The notes: generated by a model from the sequence alone, not told the origin. Shown: positions 6,909-15,855, counted from the first letter of the stretch. The stretch: DNA of 16,867 nucleotides from Treponema sp. (GCA_031258265.1 JAIRNB010000041.1:1-16867), one strand, 5' to 3'. Program-made: numbers and translations.

Positions 6909-9029
6909 ATGTCTGATTCAGTTAGGGGTCCCGGCGGCGTTAGCCTGGGGAGGAATATCTTCGGCGGCATGCAGGATATGATGCTTCCCCTGGGGGTTAT
7001 CACCATAGTGGTAATGATCGTCATACCCCTGCCCACGGTGCTGCTGGATACCCTGATGGCGATGAATCTGATTCTCTCCCTCCTCGTCCTCCTCATCGTG
7101 CTGTATACCCAGAAGGCGGTGGATTTTAACCTCTTCCCCACGGTACTGCTGGTGGTTACGGTCTTTGGCCTGGCCCTCAACGTGTCTTCTACCCGGCTGA
7201 TCCTTACCCAGGGGGCCCGTTTTAATGGCCGGATGATCCGGGCCTTTTCCAGTTTTGTGGTGGGTTCCGGGGGAAACGAGGGCCTGGTGGTGGGCTTTAT
7301 CATATTCATCGTGATCATCGCCGTTCAGGCGGTGGTGATCACCAAGGGGGCTACCAGGGTCTCCGAAGTGGCGGCCCGGTTCCAGTTGGACGGCATGCCC
7401 CAGAAACAGATGTCCATAGAGGCGGAATTCAACTCCGGCAGCATCACCGAGGAAGAGGCCCAGGCCCGCAAGCGGGAACTGGAGCTGGAACTCTCGTTCG
7501 ACGGTTCCATGGACGGGGCCAGCAAATTCATCTCCGGCAACGTGAAGGTGGGAATCTTCATTACCGCGGTAAACATCCTGGGGGGAATCATCATCGGCAC
7601 GGTGATCCGAGGGGAACCCATAGGGATGGCCCTGAGTAACTACATCGCCTTTTCCGTGGGGGACGGCCTTTTGAGCCAGCTCCCTTCCCTGCTGGTCTCT
7701 ACCGCTATGGGTATAGTGGTTACCCGGGCGGCGGCCCCGGGGAATTTGGGGGAACAAGTTGCCGTCCAGTTCTCCCGGGACGCCAAGGTCTACTGGGTGG
7801 CCGCGGCAGTGTTGCTGCTCTTTGCCCTGCTCCCCGGTTTTCCCTGGTATGTCCTTATCCCTATGGCGGCCCTGGTGGGTTTCTACGCCTTTTACATTGG
7901 CAGGGTGAAGCAGCGCAAGGCTAACTTTGACCAGATGATGTCCAAATCCCAGGAGAAGGGGAAGCCCAGGGACGAAGGGGAAATGTCCCCCGTGGTGCCT
8001 CTGGACGCCCTGTCCCTGGAGCTGGGTTACGGCCTCATCCCCCTGGTGGATAAGGATAAGGGGGCGGAACTCCTGGAACGGCTCCAGGGGGTGCGCCGCC
8101 AGTCCGGTCTGGATTTAGGGCTGGTGATCCCCAAGATCAGGATCATCGACAACATGATGCTGGAACCCTCGGAGTATTGTTTCAAGATCAAAGGAATAGA
8201 CGTGGGCCGGGGGAAGATCCGCATCGGCTATTACCTCTGTATCAAGTCGGGGCAGGTGACAGAAGAAATTCACGGTGAGGAAACCCTGGACCCCGCCTTC
8301 GGACTTCCCAGTATATGGGTGGGGGAGGACCGGCGGGACGAGGCTGAACGGGCCGGTTATACGGTGGTGGACCCCCCTTCAATTATCGCTACCCATTTGA
8401 CGGAGATTATCAAGCGGCATGCCCAGGATATTTTAGGCCGCCAGGAGATTCAGGCGATCCTGGAAACCCTGCGGAAAGAGTATCCGGTGGTGGTGGAGGA
8501 GGCCCTAAAGACGGCGACGCTGGGGGATATACAAAAGGTTTTCCAGGGACTCCTGCGGGAACGGGTCTCTATCCGTAATACGGTTTCTATCCTGGAATCG
8601 GTGGCCGATTATGCCCCCGTGACCAGGGATTCGGAATTCCTCATTGAAAAGGCCCGACAGGCCCTGTCCATGCAGATCTGCCAGCAATACGCGGACGACA
8701 GGCATGTACTGCGGGTACTCATGCTTGATCCGGCGCTGGAACAGGGGATCATCGACAGCCAGGTAAAGACCAGTTCCGGCCGTGTTTCCGGCCTGGACCC
8801 CCAGACCCGGTCCCTATGGCTGCGTAGCCTTTCCCGGTCCGTGGCAATGGTGATAGAGCAGGGCTGGCCGGCGGTGATTCTCTGCTCAGAGGAGGCCCGG
8901 GCCCTGGTAAAATCTTCAACGGAACAGGAACTGCCGGAACTGGCGGTTCTTTCTATTCATGAAATCGCCCGGGGTATTACCCTGGAGTCGGTGGGGCTTG
9001 TCAAGCTGGAAAATCAAACGGCGGCATAG
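6909..9029 (+). CDS. flhA: Flagellar export protein FlhA
   Basis: FlhA is the largest export-gate protein. It forms a nonameric ring that binds export chaperones and couples proton flow to secretion. The 706 residues match the family's usual length of about 690-700. The N-terminal half has about eight membrane helices (from about 24). The FHIPEP-family loop lies near 146-215 (VSEVAARFQLDGMPQKQMSI, then MDGASKFISGNVKVG). A cytoplasmic domain of about 350 residues follows from roughly 355. GGAGG lies 8 bases before the ATG. Gene order flhB-flhA-flhF is the usual one. No truncation or missing motif was noticed. Confidence 0.98.
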   Translation: MSDSVRGPGGVSLGRNIFGGMQDMMLPLGVITIVVMIVIPLPTVLLDTLMAMNLILSLLVLLIVLYTQKAVDFNLFPTVLLVVTVFGLALNVSSTRLILTQGARFNGRMIRAFSSFVVGSGGNEGLVVGFIIFIVIIAVQAVVITKGATRVSEVAARFQLDGMPQKQMSIEAEFNSGSITEEEAQARKRELELELSFDGSMDGASKFISGNVKVGIFITAVNILGGIIIGTVIRGEPIGMALSNYIAFSVGDGLLSQLPSLLVSTAMGIVVTRAAAPGNLGEQVAVQFSRDAKVYWVAAAVLLLFALLPGFPWYVLIPMAALVGFYAFYIGRVKQRKANFDQMMSKSQEKGKPRDEGEMSPVVPLDALSLELGYGLIPLVDKDKGAELLERLQGVRRQSGLDLGLVIPKIRIIDNMMLEPSEYCFKIKGIDVGRGKIRIGYYLCIKSGQVTEEIHGEETLDPAFGLPSIWVGEDRRDEAERAGYTVVDPPSIIATHLTEIIKRHAQDILGRQEIQAILETLRKEYPVVVEEALKTATLGDIQKVFQGLLRERVSIRNTVSILESVADYAPVTRDSEFLIEKARQALSMQICQQYADDRHVLRVLMLDPALEQGIIDSQVKTSSGRVSGLDPQTRSLWLRSLSRSVAMVIEQGWPAVILCSEEARALVKSSTEQELPELAVLSIHEIARGITLESVGLVKLENQTAA

Positions 9030-9039
9030 GGGATAAACC

Positions 9040-10359
9040 ATGGAACAATTTACCGAACAGGCCTACGATTGGGACGAATGTCTGGACAAAATCCGGGAAA
9101 AGTATGGCGACAATTACCAGATCCTTCGCCAAAAAGCTATCCGGATGGGGGGATTCCTGGGACTCTTTACCAGGCAGGGAATCGAGGTTTCCGGTTATAT
9201 TCCCAGCCGCTATGGAAAAAGCGGTTCCGGGCCCCTGGGTTATCAGCAGTCAAAGGCCGGCGGGATGGTTTCCGGCGGCGGGGAAGGGAGCTATTCCGTC
9301 CCCCGCCGGGAATCCGGTTTGCGCGGTGATCCGGGTTCCCGAAATGAACCCCTGGATTTTGAAGAGGCCAAGAGGAAGGTTCTGGCGGCGGCGGGGAAGG
9401 ATCCGGCCATACAGCAGGTCCTCTCCACGGTCCGGGAAATTAAAGAAAAAATCGAGCAGATCGATCAGGCCGCCCAGCCGGCCCCGGAAGAACATCCCAA
9501 CCTACAGCGTCTCCGGGAACTCTTTGATATTAACGATTTTTTACCCTCCTACCGGGAAAAGGTCTTTGCCCGGATAAAAAAGGAATGTTCCCTGGAAACC
9601 CTGGAGGATTTTGACGCCCTCCAGGATGCCGCTCTGGTAATGATTGGGGAGGACATTAATATTTTCCGGGAAAAGTCCCCCCTCCGTTCTCCCCGGGTCA
9701 TGATTCTCGTAGGACCGACGGGGGTAGGGAAGACTACCACCATTGCCAAACTGGCGGCGGTCTACGGCCTGCCCAATCCGGCGAAAACCTCCCTGAGGGT
9801 ACGGATGATCACCATTGATTCCCTGCGGATCGGCGCCCGGAACCAGATCGAAGCCTATGGCGAGATCATGGGAATCCCCGTAGCCTATGTGGATTCCCAG
9901 GAGGAACTCCGTAAAACCATGGCCCTGTTTTCCGAAGGGGTAGACCTTATCCTTATCGACACCTTCGGCAAGAGTCCCCGGGACGCGGTAAAATTGGGGG
10001 AAATGAAGCGAATCCTCGACGCCTGCGGCAGCCGGGCGGAGTTGTACCTTACCATTATGGCCTCCACCAAGACCAGCGACCTTCAGGATATTCTTAGACA
10101 ATTTGAACCCTTCGGCTATCAATCGGTAATTATCACAAAAGTAGACGAAACCATGAGGATGGGGAACATAATCAGCGTCCTGGCGGAGAAGGGGAAATCT
10201 GTTTCGTATATCACCACTGGGCAGACCGTGCCCACCGATATTCAGCGGGCCGATGTGGTCCGGCTTTTATGCTGTCTGGAGGGCTTCAAAGTTAAATGGG
10301 AAAAAATGGAAGAACGCTTTCCTGTCAATAAGTATGATGAAATCCAGTGGGGTAGGTGA
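9040..10359 (+). CDS. flhF: Flagellar placement GTPase FlhF
   Basis: FlhF is an SRP-type GTPase that recruits early flagellar parts to the assembly site, in spirochaetes near the cell ends. The 439 residues show an N-terminal basic region (1-60, YDWDECLDKIREKYGDNYQI), a low-complexity Gly/Ser linker (about 60-105) and the N domain (about 110-215). The G domain has P-loop GPTGVGKT (225-232), G2-like DSLRIGARNQIEAYGE (260-275), G3 DTFG (307-310) and G4 TKVD (366-369). The usual G3 is DTAG; here Phe replaces Ala. AGGGGAT precedes the ATG. flhG, its ATPase partner, follows after 3 bases. Confidence 0.97.
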   Translation: MEQFTEQAYDWDECLDKIREKYGDNYQILRQKAIRMGGFLGLFTRQGIEVSGYIPSRYGKSGSGPLGYQQSKAGGMVSGGGEGSYSVPRRESGLRGDPGSRNEPLDFEEAKRKVLAAAGKDPAIQQVLSTVREIKEKIEQIDQAAQPAPEEHPNLQRLRELFDINDFLPSYREKVFARIKKECSLETLEDFDALQDAALVMIGEDINIFREKSPLRSPRVMILVGPTGVGKTTTIAKLAAVYGLPNPAKTSLRVRMITIDSLRIGARNQIEAYGEIMGIPVAYVDSQEELRKTMALFSEGVDLILIDTFGKSPRDAVKLGEMKRILDACGSRAELYLTIMASTKTSDLQDILRQFEPFGYQSVIITKVDETMRMGNIISVLAEKGKSVSYITTGQTVPTDIQRADVVRLLCCLEGFKVKWEKMEERFPVNKYDEIQWGR

Positions 10360-10362
10360 AGC

Positions 10363-11379
10363 ATGGAAGATCAAGCGGAAAAATTGCGGGAGATTGTACG
10401 TCAAAGGGGCTCCGCTGTGGGACTTAATAGTAGTTCCGCCGGCGGGAGCCTTGGAACATCGTTTATCCCCAGGGTGGGGGATTCGGATGCGGGTATTTCG
10501 GTCTTTCCATCGTCCCGGGAGGGCGGTGGAATCGTGAAGGCCGGGGCGGATCGGCGTTACAGTTCATCCGTCCGGGATGGAAAAACCCGGATCATCACCG
10601 TCACCTCGGGAAAAGGAGGGGTAGGGAAGACCAACCTTTCGGTAAACCTTGCCCTGGCCTATGCCAGGCTGGGGAAGAAGGTGGTGGTGATGGACGCTGA
10701 TCTGGGGCTTGCCAATGTGAATGTAATCCTCAACGTAATCCCCAAATACAACCTTTACCATGTGATTCGTAAACAAAAAACCATGCGGGATATTCTGGTG
10801 GAAACCGATTATGGTATTTCCATCGTTCCCGGGGCTTCGGGTTTTTCCCAGATAGCCAATATGACCGATGATGAACGGCAGAATTTTATCAATGAACTGG
10901 AAACCCTTTCGGCGGCGGACATTATCATTATTGATACCAGCGCCGGGGTGTCCAGCAATGTGATGGACTTCATAGCCGCCGCCGATGATGCGGTTATTAT
11001 TACTACCCCCGAACCCACCGCCATCACCGATGCCTACGGGATCATCAAGATCATCGCCACCGAATACGAAAGCCCGAATATGGGGCTTAAACTGGTGGTA
11101 AACCGGGTAAAAAGCGTGGCGGAGGCCAAAAAAGTGGCGGACCGGATGACCAATATCGCCGGCCAGTTCCTAAACCTCAAGGTGGATTATCTGGGCTTTG
11201 TCTATGATGATTCGGCGGTGTCCCATGCGGTACTGCGGCAGCGGCCCTTTATGGTGGTTGATCCTAAGTGCAAGGCGAGTCTCTGCGTACAGCATATCGT
11301 GGACCGGATGGAAAAAAGTGAACTGAAACCTTCCGGGGGTTTTGGGGCCATGATGAAACGGCTCTTTGGGAAAAACTAA
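10363..11379 (+). CDS. flhG: Flagellar number regulator FlhG (MinD-like ATPase)
   Basis: FlhG (FleN, YlxH) is a MinD/ParA-family ATPase that limits flagellar number and activates FlhF. The 338 residues begin with the FlhF-activating motif DQAEKLR (3-9, pattern DQAxxLR), so the first ATG is right. A variable linker (about 15-75) leads to the deviant Walker A KGGVGKT (84-90), DADLGLANVN (111-120) and Walker B with Asp191 in IIIIDTSAGVS. The C-terminus MMKRLFGKN resembles the amphipathic membrane-targeting helix of MinD-type proteins. It follows flhF by 3 bases, which supports FlhG rather than cell-division MinD. Confidence 0.95.
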   Translation: MEDQAEKLREIVRQRGSAVGLNSSSAGGSLGTSFIPRVGDSDAGISVFPSSREGGGIVKAGADRRYSSSVRDGKTRIITVTSGKGGVGKTNLSVNLALAYARLGKKVVVMDADLGLANVNVILNVIPKYNLYHVIRKQKTMRDILVETDYGISIVPGASGFSQIANMTDDERQNFINELETLSAADIIIIDTSAGVSSNVMDFIAAADDAVIITTPEPTAITDAYGIIKIIATEYESPNMGLKLVVNRVKSVAEAKKVADRMTNIAGQFLNLKVDYLGFVYDDSAVSHAVLRQRPFMVVDPKCKASLCVQHIVDRMEKSELKPSGGFGAMMKRLFGKN

Positions 11380-11382
11380 CGC

Positions 11383-12195
11383 ATGATTAACCTGCGCTGG
11401 AGCGTCATTGCGGCGGCGGCGGCATTTATTATTTCCCTTGTTCTGGGGATCTCCGTACGGGGCCAGATCCTCATTATTCTGATCCGGGCCTTTTGTTTTG
11501 CGGTGGTATTTTTCCTTCTGGCCGTCCTCATCTGGCGGCTTATCAACAAGTACATCCCTGAACTGCTCCATATCCCTTCCCCCGATGCCAATTCCCCTAT
11601 GGCGGATATTGAACCGGAGGGCCGGGTAAATATCACCGTGGGGGACGGGGAAGATTCGATCCCGCCGAATGCGGCCCTGCCCCTGGAAGGAAAGATAGAT
11701 GATGTGGGAAACATCGCCGATGTGATGAACCGCGGCCCTTCGTCCTCCGTTGACTCCGGCCCAGGCCCGGCGGAATCATCGGCGGCCTCTCCGGTTTCTC
11801 TGGGGCTTTCCCCGGAGCCCCTGTCCATTTCTCCGGCGGTCTTCGTCCCGCCCCAGAGGCCGGACCAGGGTATGGACCAGGGCCTTCAATCCGGTTATAC
11901 TCAAAACAGGGATAATGTATCAAGGGTTTCTTCTCCTTCGATTCAGGCCCCTGCCGGCGGGTTTTCCGGTCTCGGAGATACATCCGGAAGCATTGAATCC
12001 CTGCCGGACCTGGATGCCCTGGCGGGAAGTTTTTTGTCCCCCGCGGCGGCGGGGGAAGATTCTGTTTTGGCAGGGCAGGGTTCGTCCCTCCGGCCGGCAA
12101 CCGGGGCCCGGTCAAAGAAAAGCCGGGAAGTGGGGGAAGATTTTAATCCCAAAGAGGTAGCTTCCGCCATACAGACCATAATCAAGAGGGATTAA
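11383..12195 (+). CDS. Uncharacterised membrane protein between flhG and fliA
   Basis: I do not recognise a family. The 270-residue protein has two adjacent membrane helices (about 8-25 and 28-52, joined by the very short turn SVRGQ). A cytoplasmic-looking region (about 55-110) follows, then a long Ser/Pro/Gly-rich, probably disordered stretch (about 115-235). A short charged end with FNPKEVASAIQTIIKRD looks helical and could bind a partner. It starts 3 bases after the flhG stop, and fliA starts 12 bases after its own stop, so it is co-expressed with the flagellar regulators. The ribosome binding site is weak. Treponemal motility operons carry a gene of unknown function at this position. A role in FlhF/FlhG-dependent placement or in sigma-28 control is possible but unsupported. 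Confidence 0.8.
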   Translation: MINLRWSVIAAAAAFIISLVLGISVRGQILIILIRAFCFAVVFFLLAVLIWRLINKYIPELLHIPSPDANSPMADIEPEGRVNITVGDGEDSIPPNAALPLEGKIDDVGNIADVMNRGPSSSVDSGPGPAESSAASPVSLGLSPEPLSISPAVFVPPQRPDQGMDQGLQSGYTQNRDNVSRVSSPSIQAPAGGFSGLGDTSGSIESLPDLDALAGSFLSPAAAGEDSVLAGQGSSLRPATGARSKKSREVGEDFNPKEVASAIQTIIKRD

Positions 12196-12207
12196 AAGGG
12201 AATCGAT

Positions 12208-13020
12208 ATGGGGACTGCTGACGGTAATCAGACTGCCGCCACTTCTGTGGAAGGAAAAACAGAAGAGGAACTCTGGCAGAAATACCGCAAAACCCGGGAT
12301 CCAAAAATCCGGGAAGATTTTATTAAGCAGTACGCCCCTCTGGTTAAGTACGTGGCCGGCAAAGTAGCGATTGGTATGCCTTCCAGTGTGGAATTTGATG
12401 ATCTGGTTGGTTTTGGCGTTTTCGGGCTTTTAGACGCCATCGAAAAATTTGAGCCGGAAAAGAACGTAAAATTCAAAACCTACGCCGTCACCCGAATCCG
12501 GGGGGCCATATTCGACGAACTCCGTTCTATCGACTGGGTTCCCCGTTCTGTCAGGCAGAAAACCCGGGAAGTGGAAGAAGCCATCGGAGCCCTGGAAGCC
12601 CAGTTGGGCAGAACCGCGACAGATCAGGAAATTGCCAATTCCATGGGGATGAATCAGGACGAGTACCTTAAAATTCTCATGAAAATTTCCGGTACATCGA
12701 TCCTCTCCCTCAGCGATGTCTGGTTCACCGGGGATGAAAATGACAAGGTTTCCATCGGCGACAGCATTGAATCTCCCTCAAGCTTGAATCCCGATGTGAT
12801 CGTTGAAAAGGACGAAATTCGCCGGGTAATTGTTGAGGCTATCAGTGAATTGCCCGATAAGGAAAAGAAGATCCTGGTTCTCTATTACTATGAGGACCTA
12901 ACCTTAAAAGAAATAGGCCAGGTTTTGGAAGTTACCGAATCCCGGGTTTCCCAGCTCCATACCAAGGCTATACTTCGTCTCCGTTCCAAACTTACCAATA
13001 TCAGGAAAGGGATCATATAA
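12208..13020 (+). CDS. fliA: Flagellar sigma factor FliA (sigma-28, WhiG type)
   Basis: This RNA polymerase sigma factor directs late flagellar and chemotaxis genes. The 270 residues match the usual length of about 240-270. Region 2 is at about 40-112 (DDLVGFGVFGLLDAIEKFEP, KFKTYAVTRIRGAIFDELRS, DWVPRSVR), the region that melts and reads the -10 element. Region 3 is at about 115-170 and the region 4 helix-turn-helix at 231-252 (LTLKEIGQVLEVTESRVSQL). AAGGGA precedes the ATG. No FlgM anti-sigma gene is visible in the window. It is embedded in the operon and no sigma-28 promoter was found upstream of it. Confidence 0.97.
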   Translation: MGTADGNQTAATSVEGKTEEELWQKYRKTRDPKIREDFIKQYAPLVKYVAGKVAIGMPSSVEFDDLVGFGVFGLLDAIEKFEPEKNVKFKTYAVTRIRGAIFDELRSIDWVPRSVRQKTREVEEAIGALEAQLGRTATDQEIANSMGMNQDEYLKILMKISGTSILSLSDVWFTGDENDKVSIGDSIESPSSLNPDVIVEKDEIRRVIVEAISELPDKEKKILVLYYYEDLTLKEIGQVLEVTESRVSQLHTKAILRLRSKLTNIRKGII

Positions 13021-13033
13021 ATAGAGGCAGGTT

Positions 13034-14995
13034 ATGGTCAATTTTGTCGAGCTTCAACAGATCGTAAAAGAACAGTTGGAGCAGGACAGGGCCGTTCACG
13101 CTATTGACGCCTCGGGGGATACCCTTGAACTGGCGGTTGCCGAGGCGGCCACGCTTTTAGACATTCCCCTTAGACGGCTGGAGTACGAGATCGCCGAGCG
13201 GGGTTTCGCCGGTTTTTTAGGCGCGGGCAAAAAAGAATGGAAAATTCGGGCCTATGAACGGGCCGTGATAGATAAACGCGGGAATGATCTTCAGGCAGAT
13301 GATAGCGAAGATAGCGAAGAAACCCTGGTCATCGAAGATTGGAACGGGGAAGCCTTCGTCCGGCTCTTCCTGGAAGGGGTTTTCCTCAAAGTTGTTCCCG
13401 CCAATGGCAGGGGCAGGGCCGTGCGGGACGAGGATGTTTTGGAAGCCCTGAAAGAGCGGGGAGTCCAGGAGTTTGACGAAACCCTGGTGAATAGCATCGT
13501 TAAAGAAGCGGCGGGGGAATATATCCGGATCGGTGAATACCAGCGGAATCCGGCCAACGATAGCGCCGTTTCTGTGGAGATTCTCGAAGGGGAGATGAAG
13601 GCCGGCGTAAAGATAAGCCGTCCCGGTCCCGGCGGGCGGGATTACTCCGCGGAAAATTACATTAATTTACTTCATAGCAACAAGGTATACCACGGTATCA
13701 ACGAAGATGCCGTAAACAAACAGGTGGATAAGCCGCTTTATCAGGAACTGGTGATTCTGGCGGAAGGGGATAAGCCGGTAGACGGCCGGGATGCGTATAT
13801 TCAATACAATTTCGAGACCGATAAGAGCAAAGTACGGCTCCAGGAGGGAAGCAACGGCCGGGTCAACTTTAAGGACCTTAACATTATCCAGAATGTGGTA
13901 GAAAACCAGCCCCTGGCCATAAGGATCGCCGCCCAGCAGGGTAAGAGTGGTAAAAATATCCGGGGGGTCCTGCTTCCCGCCAAGGATGGCAAGAATATCC
14001 CCCTGCCCCTGGGAAAGAATGTCCATGTGGCCGATGACGGAGTTACCATCCTCGCCGATATTAGCGGCCAGGTCCTGGTGGTAAACAACAAGATCAATGT
14101 GGAGCCCGTGTACACCGTGGACGGCGGCGTGAATTTGAAGAGCGGGAATATCGAATTCCTGGGAACGGTGATCATCAACGGTGATGTGGAAGACGGTTTC
14201 TTTGTTAAAGCCGCAGGAAATATCGAAGTAAACGGCACGGTGGAAAAGGCGGAGTTGGTATCCGATGGGGATATTATCGTTACCCAGGGCATTACCGGAA
14301 AGGGCGAAGGGACGGTCAGGGCGGGACATTCGGTATGGGCCAAGTTTATCGAAAACGCCCTGGTGGAATCCGGGGATCTGGTGGTGGTTTCCGATGGAAT
14401 CATCAATTCCCGGGTGGATGCCGCCCACCGGGTTCTCTGTCAGGGAAAGCGGGCGGCTGTTGTGGGGGGGCGGGTCCGGGCCTGTGAGGAGATCAACGCC
14501 AAGACCCTGGGCAGCCCCATGAGCGGTACTGAAACGATTTTGGAAGCGGGTTTTGATCCAAAGCTTACAACCAGGCAGTTCCAGCTTACCGAAAGGAAGG
14601 AGAAACTCCGCAAACAATTTGAGGAGCTTCAACGGAACATCCAGACCCTTATCAATATCAGAAAACAGCGGAAAGCCCTGCCGGAAGACAAAGAAGCCGC
14701 CCTGGCGGAATTTATGTCCCAGCGGCAGTCTCTGATCGGCAATATCAAAAAGACCGACGAGGATCTCCTCAAAGTGCAGGGAATCCTCGATAAGACCGAT
14801 GTCAACGCCCGGGTTTCCGCATCGGCCAAGGTGTTTCCCGGCGTTCGGATCCAGATCCGGGATATTCGGGAAGATATACGGACCGAATACAAGGCCGTTA
14901 CCTTTGTGCTGGAAGAAGGGCTTATCCGGGCAGGCGCTTACGAAGAAGCCGATAAAGAATTGGTAAAGGTTCCCGATGGCTATACAGCCGATTGA
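13034..14995 (+). CDS. fapA: FapA-like polymer-binding protein (Jag_N + DUF342)
   Basis: The 653 residues begin with a Jag_N-like domain (about 30-75, AATLLDIPLRRLEYEIAERG then GFLGAG). A second unassigned region (about 95-160) and the FapA/DUF342 region (about 165-500) follow. DUF342 starts near GDKPVDGRDAYIQYNF and includes Gly-rich beta-helix repeats (GNIEFLGTVIINGDVEDGFFV and similar). A charged coiled coil (about 515-585) and a short C-terminal domain end the protein. DUF342 proteins are linked to flagellar assembly in several bacteria; in Vibrio, FapA affects polar recruitment of regulators. An exact 9-base tandem repeat at 13301-13318 encodes the acidic DSEDSE. The gene starts 13 bases after fliA. 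The family is firm and its role in this organism inferred. Confidence 0.88.
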   Translation: MVNFVELQQIVKEQLEQDRAVHAIDASGDTLELAVAEAATLLDIPLRRLEYEIAERGFAGFLGAGKKEWKIRAYERAVIDKRGNDLQADDSEDSEETLVIEDWNGEAFVRLFLEGVFLKVVPANGRGRAVRDEDVLEALKERGVQEFDETLVNSIVKEAAGEYIRIGEYQRNPANDSAVSVEILEGEMKAGVKISRPGPGGRDYSAENYINLLHSNKVYHGINEDAVNKQVDKPLYQELVILAEGDKPVDGRDAYIQYNFETDKSKVRLQEGSNGRVNFKDLNIIQNVVENQPLAIRIAAQQGKSGKNIRGVLLPAKDGKNIPLPLGKNVHVADDGVTILADISGQVLVVNNKINVEPVYTVDGGVNLKSGNIEFLGTVIINGDVEDGFFVKAAGNIEVNGTVEKAELVSDGDIIVTQGITGKGEGTVRAGHSVWAKFIENALVESGDLVVVSDGIINSRVDAAHRVLCQGKRAAVVGGRVRACEEINAKTLGSPMSGTETILEAGFDPKLTTRQFQLTERKEKLRKQFEELQRNIQTLINIRKQRKALPEDKEAALAEFMSQRQSLIGNIKKTDEDLLKVQGILDKTDVNARVSASAKVFPGVRIQIRDIREDIRTEYKAVTFVLEEGLIRAGAYEEADKELVKVPDGYTAD

Positions 14996-15305
14996 TCTTC
15001 AAACCCTTTTTACCCAGGTAGAGAAGGTTGGCAAGACCCAGGCCTCTCAAAAAGAGGGGGTCATGATCCAGCAGGCTATCCATTCGGTAACGGTGCAGCG
15101 GCGGACCGATGAAAATATCCAGTCCGTCAATGAAACCCAGGATACGGGGCGGGGTACTGAGGAAATCAATGACCGGAATACCCGCCGGCATCAGGGGGGG
15201 GAGGATGAGGGGAGCCGGGACCGGGGGGAAGGGGAAGAGGAAAAGCCCAAAGCTTCCGTATTCCAGGACCCCGCGCTGGGTAAGTATATAGATTTTACCG
15301 GGTAG
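14976..15305 (+). CDS. Small hydrophilic protein of unknown function
   Basis: This 109-residue protein is not recognised. It has no membrane segment or signal peptide. The first 50 residues (DLQTLFTQVEKVGKTQASQK) look helical. The middle (about 50-92) is very rich in Glu, Asp, Arg and Gly and probably disordered, and the end is a compact motif, DPALGKYIDFTG. The ATG lies inside the end of fapA (20-base overlap in another frame) with AAAGGT before it, which suggests coupled translation. The next gene starts 17 bases on. The ordered-disordered-short-motif layout suits a small adaptor, but that is a guess. Codon use resembles the neighbours and the frame is intact. Confidence 0.75.
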   Translation: MAIQPIDLQTLFTQVEKVGKTQASQKEGVMIQQAIHSVTVQRRTDENIQSVNETQDTGRGTEEINDRNTRRHQGGEDEGSRDRGEGEEEKPKASVFQDPALGKYIDFTG

Positions 15306-15322
15306 CCAGGCTGGAGGGGAAT

Positions 15323-15829
15323 TTGGCGCTGCAGCTTATCTTTTCCGGGGCAAGCCTTGTGCTTTGCGCCTTTTTCTTTGTCTATTTTCACATTTATATA
15401 CGGCGGCGAACCGGGCGCGAAAACATCCTCGCCGGATACCGGGAAGAGGTGGATCGTCTTATCGCGGAGATAGACCGCGCCACCGACCGGGACGCCCGGC
15501 TGGTGGAGGAACGAATTGCCGAACTGCGGAAGGTTTTGGAGGATGCCGATCGCCGTATCGCCCTTCTGGACCGGCGCCGGGCCTCTACGGAGCTTTATAC
15601 CGCCCTGGGAAAGAGCGCCCCCGCTGCCGTTCCCCCCGTTCCTCCGGCTGTTTCCTCCGCTACCCCCATAGCCACCGCCGAAACTCCCCCGGCAGCCCGC
15701 CCCATTACCGAGCGGGTGGTGGAACTTTCCCGGCAAGGTTTCGCGGCGGAACTCATCGCCGCCAAGCTGGGCTTAAGCCTCTCTGAGGTAGAACTGGCCA
15801 TTACCGTTTCCCGGCGGCGGGGGGCTTGA
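15323..15829 (+). CDS. SwrB/DUF6115-like membrane and coiled-coil protein
   Basis: The 168 residues show one N-terminal membrane helix (about 5-26), a charged coiled coil (about 36-86) and an Ala/Pro/Thr-rich linker (about 98-126). The C-terminal helix-turn-helix-like motif is at 128-163 (VVELSRQGFAAELIAAKLGL then SEVELAI). This is the layout of Bacillus SwrB (YlxL) and DUF6115/DUF2802 proteins, which lie at the ends of flagellar operons; SwrB promotes assembly of the export gate. The match is by architecture, not by strong sequence identity. TTG is the likely start because GGAGGGG lies just before it and no ATG is near. It is the last gene of the operon, and the tRNA promoter overlaps its stop codon. 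Confidence 0.78.
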   Translation: MALQLIFSGASLVLCAFFFVYFHIYIRRRTGRENILAGYREEVDRLIAEIDRATDRDARLVEERIAELRKVLEDADRRIALLDRRRASTELYTALGKSAPAAVPPVPPAVSSATPIATAETPPAARPITERVVELSRQGFAAELIAAKLGLSLSEVELAITVSRRRGA

Positions 15830-15855
15830 CCTTTCCCCCCGGGGTATTGTATAAA
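15826..15855 (+). promoter_or_regulatory. Promoter of tRNA-Phe
   Basis: TTGACC (15826-15831) and TATAAA (15850-15855) are separated by 18 bases. The -10 ends 11 bases before the tRNA. The -35 contains the TGA stop codon of the preceding gene (15827-15829). Confidence 0.8.

Noticed and set aside
6890..6916. Eight-codon open frame (MMEALIYV) between flhB and flhA
   Set aside because: It simply contains the flhA ribosome binding site; there is no attenuator-like structure and no independent ribosome binding site.
14948..14955. GCCGATAA, an exact sigma-28 -10 element, 20 bases before the 109-codon gene
   Set aside because: No TAAA-like -35 lies about 15 bases upstream and the bases encode Ala-Asp-Lys inside fapA, so coincidence is likely.
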